From NCBI GenBank assembly GCA_963971225.1, contig OZ020269.1:108943486-109007485 (forward strand): a DNA stretch of 64,000 bases. The letters run 5' to 3'. The notes beneath the pieces are model-generated. The model saw only the letters and a list, made by a program, of their open reading frames with translations. It was not told the origin of the DNA and made no database searches. The DNA is from Melieria omissa (taxonomy: Eukaryota; Arthropoda; Insecta; Diptera; Ulidiidae). Shown here in pieces: positions 58,534 to 64,000 of this stretch. The number at the start of each line of letters is the position of its first letter. The stretch's first letter is position 1. The position numbers were made by a program, and so were the translations under genes.

Positions 58534-59715
58534 CAACAACAGCAACATAACATGATACAACAACCGCAGCAGCAGCACCAAGTGCAGCAGCAACAAACAC
58601 TGCCCTCAATTGATCTGAGCGGCATGATACTGCCCGGCGGCGCACAGCTAGCCCTGGCGAACCCTAGCACCACAACTACCATGTTGCAGCCACAGCGATC
58701 TGCCCAGCAGCATATCGCGGTACCGGCGTCAGCACCCGTGCTACAGACTCAGACCGCCAGCAACGGCGCAACGCTTATATACTCAAATCAGATTGATCTG
58801 CAGCAAGCACTGCTGCAGCAGCAGCTGCACGGCCAGAGCATCATGATACAAGACCAAGCGGGCAACTTGGTGCCCTTGCAGTCGTTACAAGCGCTGAATG
58901 CCACGACACTTGATGGCACGCAGACGATCTATACCACCCAACCAGCACGACATGCGCAACCACAGCCACTGTTGCAATCGCAGCAGACAGGGGTAGGGAC
59001 GACGGCCGCCTACCAAACGGCGCCGCAACAGCACATACAGTTGCAGGCAGCGCCTACCGTGACGCATATGTCGCAACAGCAACAGGAGACCCTAATGGCG
59101 GGCAGCAGCCAACAGCAGCAGCAACTGAAGGCTGCACAGCAGTCAAATAACGCGATAACTAGTCAGCAGCACCACTACGAGCTGGAGAATGTGGCTTACC
59201 TCTCGTCGACGGCTGCCACGCCCGCCCAGCCCGAGCAGCACGTTAGCTATCAGATATTAACGTCCGATGGACTGCAAAGCTACCAAGCTGCCGCGGCGGC
59301 CATTAAGCTGGAACCGGGTGAAATCGAACTCGGACCGTACACGATGGGTTCGACGGCGCCGCAGTACACGTTTAGTCACCACGCGTTGACCGCCTCCACC
59401 GATCCGCAGCAGCATCCGCAACACCATCACCAGCAGCAGCAGCAACAGCAACAGGCATCGACAACACATCTGCAAGTGGCGGCAACTAGCAGCCATCAGC
59501 AGCTGGTTGGTGGAGGCGGTGGGCAGCAGCAGCAACAACACCATTCACACCATCAATTCATGGAGCTAAAAAATGACCTACTAATCAAGAGTAGCGATGC
59601 GTATACGCTGGACGCCAGTTCAATGTACCACCTGCCCTTCTCGCCCACGTCAATGATAAATGCAGTGAACGATGTCAATTCGGCGTCGCTCCTCGAAACC
59701 AAAGAAATTAGGTAA
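48522..59715 (+). CDS. Kdm4B: Kdm4-type JmjN/JmjC histone demethylase, long form with zinc fingers
   Basis: Exons are 48522-48953, 49019-49357, 49436-49584, 49652-49819, 49916-50217, 50524-50826, 54084-54614 and 57407-59715, all phase-compatible (1510 aa). The JmjN motif is [20 protein letters not shown]. The JmjC Fe(II) ligands are His186 and Glu188 in [11 protein letters not shown] and His274 in [11 protein letters not shown]. The zinc ligands of KDM4 enzymes are present in CNAYLRH and CTC. Such enzymes use Fe(II) and 2-oxoglutarate to remove methyl groups from H3K9 and H3K36 in the nucleus. If the donor at 50826 is not used, the frame stops at 50900, giving 588 aa, close to the Drosophila Kdm4B length I remember (590). 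That is why I chose Kdm4B over Kdm4A. The C-terminal half, Q-rich with two C2H2 fingers, is not usual for KDM4 proteins, which in vertebrates carry PHD and Tudor domains. Its joining is inferred from splice phase only; it could be a separate gene. Confidence 0.75.
49019..49357 (+). CDS. Kdm4B: Kdm4 exon 2, JmjC core with Fe ligands
   Basis: After CCAACAG it encodes [38 protein letters not shown] with the first two Fe(II) ligands, and [20 protein letters not shown]. It ends in phase 0. The acceptor has a tandem AG two bases on (CAGAG), but only the first keeps frame. Confidence 0.93.
49436..49584 (+). CDS. Kdm4B: Kdm4 exon 3, JmjC end
   Basis: After CTTCTCTTGAAG it encodes [20 protein letters not shown] with the third Fe ligand and [20 protein letters not shown], then the zinc-binding CTC. 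It ends in phase 2 at GTGACA. Confidence 0.93.
49652..49819 (+). CDS. Kdm4B: Kdm4 exon 4
   Basis: After TTGCTTCTGCAG it encodes [20 protein letters not shown], the conserved block after JmjC, and an Ala/Pro linker to DVMCNK. It ends in phase 2 at GTAAGT. Confidence 0.92.
49916..50217 (+). CDS. Kdm4B: Kdm4 exon 5, acidic linker
   Basis: After TTGCCCCTTAG it encodes [20 protein letters not shown] and an acidic region ([16 protein letters not shown]). It ends [15 protein letters not shown] in phase 1 at GTACGT. Confidence 0.85.
50524..50900 (+). CDS. Kdm4B: Kdm4 exon 6 with alternative end (short isoform)
   Basis: After CTCCCACCCACCTAG it encodes poly-Asp ([16 protein letters not shown]), an Arg/Ser-rich basic stretch likely to hold nuclear localisation signals, and a Gly/Ala run. 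At 50826 a GTGAGC donor would splice it in phase 1 to 54084. Unspliced, it reads [20 protein letters not shown] and stops at 50900. The unspliced length fits known fly Kdm4B, so the short form is probably the canonical one. Confidence 0.75.
51587..51770 (+). mobile_element. SINE body copy lacking tRNA head
   Basis: It matches the body of the SINE at 44966-45300 from TTTCGGCGGCTG through GAGTAAAATTGCCTATGAAA, AATCGGCATAAAACT and GGGCTGTCGTGCCAG, with only scattered changes. The tRNA-like head is absent, so it is 5'-truncated. An AAG-repeat tail follows. Confidence 0.8.
52670..53329. mobile_element. TA-flanked inverted-repeat element (660 bp)
   Basis: Ends GCCTATTTCCACTG and the complement of CGGTGGAAATAGGC form an inverted repeat bordered by TA at each side. 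Near the left end there are three tandem 17-bp units, TTAACTGCAGTTTACGC (52689-52739), and farther in a GAGTTAACTC palindrome occurs on both sides. No transposase was recognised and the class is unknown. Confidence 0.65.
54084..54614 (+). CDS. Q-rich exon, Kdm4 long form or separate gene
   Basis: It lies between GCACAATTGCAG and a GGTAGGG donor and is phase 1 at both ends. It encodes [14 protein letters not shown], several poly-Gln runs, and [20 protein letters not shown]. Codons are G/C-ended and CAA/CAG-rich. There is no ATG near its start, so it needs upstream coding sequence or a non-coding first exon with a later Met start. It joins in frame to both 50826 and 57407. I recognise no domain; it looks like a transcription-factor activation region. 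Confidence 0.7.
54615..57406 (+). other. Intron before zinc-finger exon
   Basis: This AT-rich intron contains a possible 22-nt microexon (55487-55508), a decayed SINE-like sequence (56795-56965) and a run of TTATTATTT repeats near 56475-56530. No other coding sequence is clear. Confidence 0.55.
56795..56965 (+). repeat. Strongly diverged SINE-like fragment
   Basis: It keeps the order of motifs seen in the SINE bodies at 45.1 and 51.6 kb: GAGTAAAATAACTGCCTATA, TTTAGGTTCCTT, then CTCAGTTCCATAATTGGGCG and TTCGTGCAA. Divergence is high, so it is an old or related family member. Confidence 0.45.
57407..59715 (+). CDS. C2H2 zinc-finger and polyQ exon
   Basis: The open frame runs from just after an in-frame TAA (57403-57405); an acceptor ATTAAG at 57406 gives phase 1, fitting the previous exon. 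A Ser/Thr/Gln-rich stretch precedes a basic QKRKRKTRL motif and the block [20 protein letters not shown]. Two C2H2 fingers follow: CLVC with HAYLFH, and CPIC with HKKDKH (58087-58260). Then come an Arg/Ser-rich basic region, a long poly-Gln tract at 58504-58545 and Q/H-rich sequence to ETKEIR. The frame stops at 59715, but the stop overlaps a good donor (ATTAG-GTAACA), so transcripts may continue to a later exon. I recognise it as a DNA-binding regulator but cannot name the gene. Confidence 0.85.
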
Positions 59716-62700
59716 CAAATACAACATTTAATAGCAGTAAAGCTAAAAGCTTATAAAGTCATTAAATTGATTAATCGATCGGCTGGTAGCAAGGTGGTTT
59801 GTTGAACAATCACTTGCTTGCTTTCGATTTCTCTCTATTTCCTCTATCCTTGCCTCTGTCTCTCGATTTTCATATTTGTAATTGAAATGCCCAGTAAAAC
59901 ATTTAAAGTTGCGAAAAATAACATTTACTGCGTAAAGTTGCTTGAGACGATGTTGTGCAACGTGCTGCTGTTTGCGCGGCAGCATGTGTATTAAAATTAA
60001 GTGCGAGTACAATAAGCGAATGCTCCTTGTTGCCGATCGGAAAGCATTTTGATTTATTTGAGTATGGTATATAAAAAAATTGCAGGTATATTGTTGCTGC
60101 TACGCTCTACACGTAAATATGAGATTACAACAAGTACAACTACTGCCACTAATCGTAAACTAGATAGCGTTTTTATGCGGAAATCGTATTAAAGTTCACT
60201 TGATTTTTGAACGTATAAGTAGGTACATGCAAATTTTTATTTTCTTACCGTAGATTTAAATGTATTATTGCATAGTTCTTACGTATTAAGAGTATTGTTT
60301 TGGAGTATTTTGTTGTTTGTAAATTCATAGATGTCTATATTGTGCACTTTGAGAATCGAAATTTTAATTTCTAGATGTAATGTCTTGGGGCATAAACACT
60401 GCAAAAGTGCCCAAACCAAATCAACAATATTGTAGAGGATATCGCTTGTGGTGGATGCGGTTATTGTTACTTGTAATTGCTGAAGCATAGAAACAGACAG
60501 GTAGAAAGTGTAGCTTGTCTATTCAGGCGCATTGGGATTTGTGGTTTTAGTAATTTATTTTTTGCACTTGCGTGTGTGGGTTTTTGCCTTTGTCGAGAGC
60601 CTTACTATCACCAAGACCTACAGCTGTGGATCACCTGAATTGCATTCGTATTGTACATGTTTGAATAATGTTTGTAGCATGTTTCCATAGGATTATTTGA
60701 TGATTGTTTTGTATTGCGTCTGGTATAATTTGTGTGTACACAAGTAATGGCTATGATTTAAAATTTATATTGTGCATTTATTTGAGAAGTCTTGTTTCGT
60801 TGCAATGGAATTTCGAGTCATTAAATAAGTAAGGCTTTATTTTTTGCTGCCTTTCAGTTCTAATCCTTAACATTTGCTGTTATCACTGTTATTATGATTT
60901 TGTTATTTAGCATTCTTGAACCTTCTTGCAATGCGGAACCTTAATTTTAGTTGAAAATGATTTTTACTCGTACCTAATATTTTTAATGGTTCATTTAAAT
61001 GACAATTTTGTTTTCTCCTTTTTTCTCTTTTCTGTTTTTACTTTTATATGCGCGCGTCACATAAAACAATGAAAACCGAAATCGTTTCACAATGAACGAA
61101 TGAACACTTCGTCTGGTCCGCGTACGCGCCAACACGCCGTTGAAAAATCCGTTCAACTACCACAACAACGACAACAACACACCACTTGTCCCTCCAACAA
61201 CACGCAGCTACGATATCACCGAGGCGGTTCTGTTAGCACTGTAGAGTGTGTTTCTAGGCGTTTTTCATTTGTATTTGGGCATCACAGCATGTAGACCTGT
61301 CGCTGTTAGTGCTAAGCGAGAATTCAAAATAGCTTGTAGGCACACATACATACATACACCTGTGAATGCTCAAAGAGCATAGGCATTGTTACAAATGCTC
61401 ATCTATCTAACACCGACTTTCGTAGTATTGTACTTGCCGCTAAGGCATCCACTAACAATGTCGCTCACTCTCAAACTTACACGCACCCATACAGCTATAG
61501 GCGATTGTGGCTACTTTCCACATTTATATTGATTGCTGTCGTTGCAAACGCCATTTTTGCCATCTTAAAATCTGAATTTGTTTACTAACGTTTGTGGTAT
61601 TTGCTGTTGTGCAATAAAGCCGAGCAGCGCCAATTGTTGCTGCGCTTCCATTTATACCAAAGGTATGTGGATTTGTATTTACTTTCTTTTATTTCCAGTG
61701 CTTTCAATTCTTTACTGTTTACTGTTTCTAATGCGTTTTCTTTCGATGTTCCTTTCTACGTTCGTGATTTGTTTATTTTTGTGATTAAGTTTTTATGCTT
61801 TTATTAACTTTCGATAATACCATTGTAAATGAAATTAATAACTACTTGACCATATATCCGGTAAGCTCTGGTCTACAGAGTTGCTAAGGTTTAAAAGAAA
61901 ACGCATACCAAAATTTTGCCCAAGTGTATAACAAACAATTATTACTGCAAAACTTACAGCCTAAGCGTCAATGTTAAAAAGTTAAAAGCTCCTCAGGAGC
62001 GGTTTATCTTAAACAAGGAATTGCTGTATGTGCAAGGGTGGGGTTTGATTTCGATCGACGTTAATAATGTCCAGAATGTTTGGCCCATTTCAGTGGTACT
62101 CAGTTTTGTGGTTAATTTTTATAGAATTAGGCGAAAAACGAAAAGGTAAATATTTCAATTGGTTTTTGATGGGTGGCATTAACACTTTGACCCCGATCAG
62201 TGGTATTTTAGGCCCTTAACAAAATTAAGGTGAAGGAGATCTTTCAAACTTGAAGATATCATTTCATATTAAGAATTAAGATATTTAAAGACAGTGCGGT
62301 AGAAACTACAGTTATAATTGAGATTTTTAAATACTTATCCCAAAAACCGGTGCAGATGAGTTAACAGGCGAATGATCACTCCACATTGACTTTTAAGTTT
62401 AAGTTTTTGTTACTCGCTTTTGAAGCTTATGTGTTTACCAAGGTTAGTTTTCATTTTAGTTGCATCACATTAAATATTTAACTCGCATCTACAATTGGCA
62501 ATGATTCGAATTTGTAGTTAATATTTGGTTGATTCTATTCTGTGTTATGATATAAGAAATATTCATACTTATTCTTACCCCATTTGATGCATTCATACAT
62601 TCACTCAAGAATCATTTCTCCCCCACACTTACATACATATTTCTAAGCTTTTTTTAACTGCTACTACTTTGTTTTTATATAAATATTACTTAAGTTAAAG

Positions 62701-63160
62701 TGTATGACAACGTTGCCTTAAGTGCTGACATTTTGCCGTAGATCCACGCGAATGCGCGTAATTTTCAAGAAGAATGATTCTAAATCTGCATCTTTAATTT
62801 TAAGATTTTACTAGAGATTTTTTACTTTAGAGCGTAGCTGTCCAAAGTTAACTATTCCGCGCAAATGTTACACGAAAATGGCAACGTTGTCACGTCAGAT
62901 TCATATTATGACTGCATAAGGTTGTGTGATTTACGTATGTATGTCTATACCTAAAAGTCTTGGTTTCTTGATAAGGCTTTGGTATTTTTTCTAATTGAAA
63001 AGCAAAAGCGAAGAGTACAACAATATCTCAATTTCAATTCATAAATACGTTTCTAATGCTACATAATTTCTTTTCTTTTTCTTTCTTTCCCCTCGCGTAT
63101 GATTTCATTGTGTTTGAATTTGTGTTTTTCGTTACGTTCAAACAACATCAACGATATTAG
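59716..63160. other. 3' UTR or intron, AT-rich
   Basis: It is either the 3' UTR of the zinc-finger transcript or an intron to the exon near 63.2 kb. A protein-like frame (RLVRVRANTPLKNPFNYHNN) occurs near 61110-61247 but has no acceptor, so I do not call it. The remainder shows nothing else. Confidence 0.45.
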
Positions 63161-64000
63161 ATTTTTCTAAAACACCACAACAACAACAACAAACAGAACA
63201 AGAATATACCAACATCCCCCCAGCCACACTATCCATCACTACAACCACCACCACCACCGATAACAGCACCACCCCCTTTCACCCACCACAAACGACAATT
63301 GTCAAAAGAATCAAAAGAAAATCATCAAAATCAACGCCATCATTATTGAAATCATCTTCGTCAACCGCCACCAGTCCATCTCCAAAACCAACATCAAAAT
63401 CATCGACCATCACTGACACTACAACAGCCACACACACACCACAGCCATGCGCAGCTACCACAGTCCCATCCTTACCAACAGCCACAACACAACGTTCCAG
63501 CAACAATAAATTGTGTATTGGTGCCAAAACTGAAATGAATGCAAAAGCGAAAGCAATTCAAACCAAAGAACACAGCGTCGCACAGAGCAACGTACAAGTG
63601 AGCGCAAACACAACCGCCCAAGCCATTTCGTTGCCGGCATTCGCTGGCAGCTCGGCCCGCAACCGCGCCACAGACGCCCGTCAGGGCTGCGGCATCCTGT
63701 TCCCCAGCAAAGACTACAACAGTCGCACTAGTTTCGTTGATCAATTTACTGATTTTGTAATAAATGATTGCGCCGCGGACCAGTTTTCACTTTTTACTAA
63801 AAATCCCCCACTACCCTCCTCCTCCAACAGAAGAGGACCCACTAGCGGCACTGGGGCCGCCGCCAGCAACAAGAAACCAGCGTCGCAGTCGCGTGCCGTG
63901 CAACTGCTACTGACGCGAAAGCCCGTCAACGCGACGGCCACGGGCGCGCCGTCATTAACTACCGCCACCATCGTAGCGCCAGGCGTGCTGAAATTCACGT
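63161..64000 (+). CDS. Open, codon-biased exon running off the window
   Basis: The frame with codons starting at positions such as 63241 has no stop from about 63163 to the window end, roughly 280 codons. The first part is Thr/Ser/Pro/Lys-rich (VKRIKRKSSKSTPSLLKSSS). Later codons become strongly G/C-ended, with SVQVSANTTAQ-like and SARNRATDARQGCGILFPSK sequence, then SFVDQFTDFVINDCAADQF. Acceptors at 63160, 63223 and 63266 are possible; the last is in phase with the donor at 59711. A CTCCTCCTCCAACAG acceptor at 63830 suggests part of the stretch (63757-63830) may be a small intron. It is probably a downstream exon of the zinc-finger gene or the start of the next plus-strand gene. No domain recognised. 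Confidence 0.6.

Noticed and set aside
61104..61247. Protein-like frame RLVRVRANTPLKNPFNYHNN to a stop
   Set aside because: It follows an in-frame stop with no AG acceptor between, so it cannot be an exon in that frame as the sequence stands.
1..64000. CRISPR arrays, bacterial operons, riboswitches, origins
   Set aside because: The DNA is clearly from an animal nucleus with introns and polymerase III tRNA genes; no regularly spaced identical repeats were seen.

Overview
This is eukaryotic nuclear DNA from a higher fly. The AT-rich non-coding sequence, many ACATATGTA-like microsatellites, GT-AG introns with short consensus sites, and proteins almost identical to those of Drosophila all point to an acalyptrate dipteran. 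The transposon load suggests a tephritid fruit fly, but that family assignment is inference. Three protein-coding loci can be rebuilt exon by exon. From memory, their Drosophila melanogaster counterparts (RN-tre, Punch, Kdm4B) all lie on chromosome arm 2R, so the window probably comes from Muller element C. Layout by region: (1) 1-3.7 kb has a GC-rich, codon-biased candidate exon on the minus strand at 633-958, and the RN-tre 3' flank. (2) 3.7-9.0 kb is RN-tre on the minus strand, five coding exons encoding a TBC-domain Rab GAP of about 590 aa. (3) 9.0-15.7 kb is intergenic and rich in MITEs. (4) 15.7-33.9 kb is Punch (GTP cyclohydrolase I) on the plus strand, with two alternative first coding exons (15735-15966 and 22610-22964) that join a common four-exon catalytic body. 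The 9.3 kb intron before the third coding exon carries three identical tRNA-Trp(CCA) genes and at least five transposon relics. (5) 33.9-48.4 kb is the Punch 3' UTR, more MITEs, a possible 5' exon at 37.7 kb, a tRNA-headed SINE, and a GC-rich probable promoter region at 46-47.2 kb. (6) 48.5-64 kb on the plus strand is a Kdm4-type JmjN/JmjC histone demethylase. Reading through the donor at 50826 gives a 588-aa protein, while splicing there leads in frame through a Q-rich exon into a large C2H2 zinc-finger and polyQ exon (57407-59715). A further open, codon-biased exon starts near 63.2 kb and runs off the window end. How the loci work: RN-tre acts in Rab-controlled membrane traffic; Punch performs the committed step of pteridine and tetrahydrobiopterin synthesis; Kdm4 removes methyl marks from histone H3. 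They are not a functional operon-like unit. The main novelties are the predicted demethylase/zinc-finger fusion isoform, the uncalled 3' exon, two hAT-like MITE families with intact 8-bp target duplications (one member only 63 bp long), and several other small inverted-repeat elements with clear target duplications. Splice junctions were inferred by hand from consensus sites, phase compatibility and remembered homologues. No search or alignment program was run.
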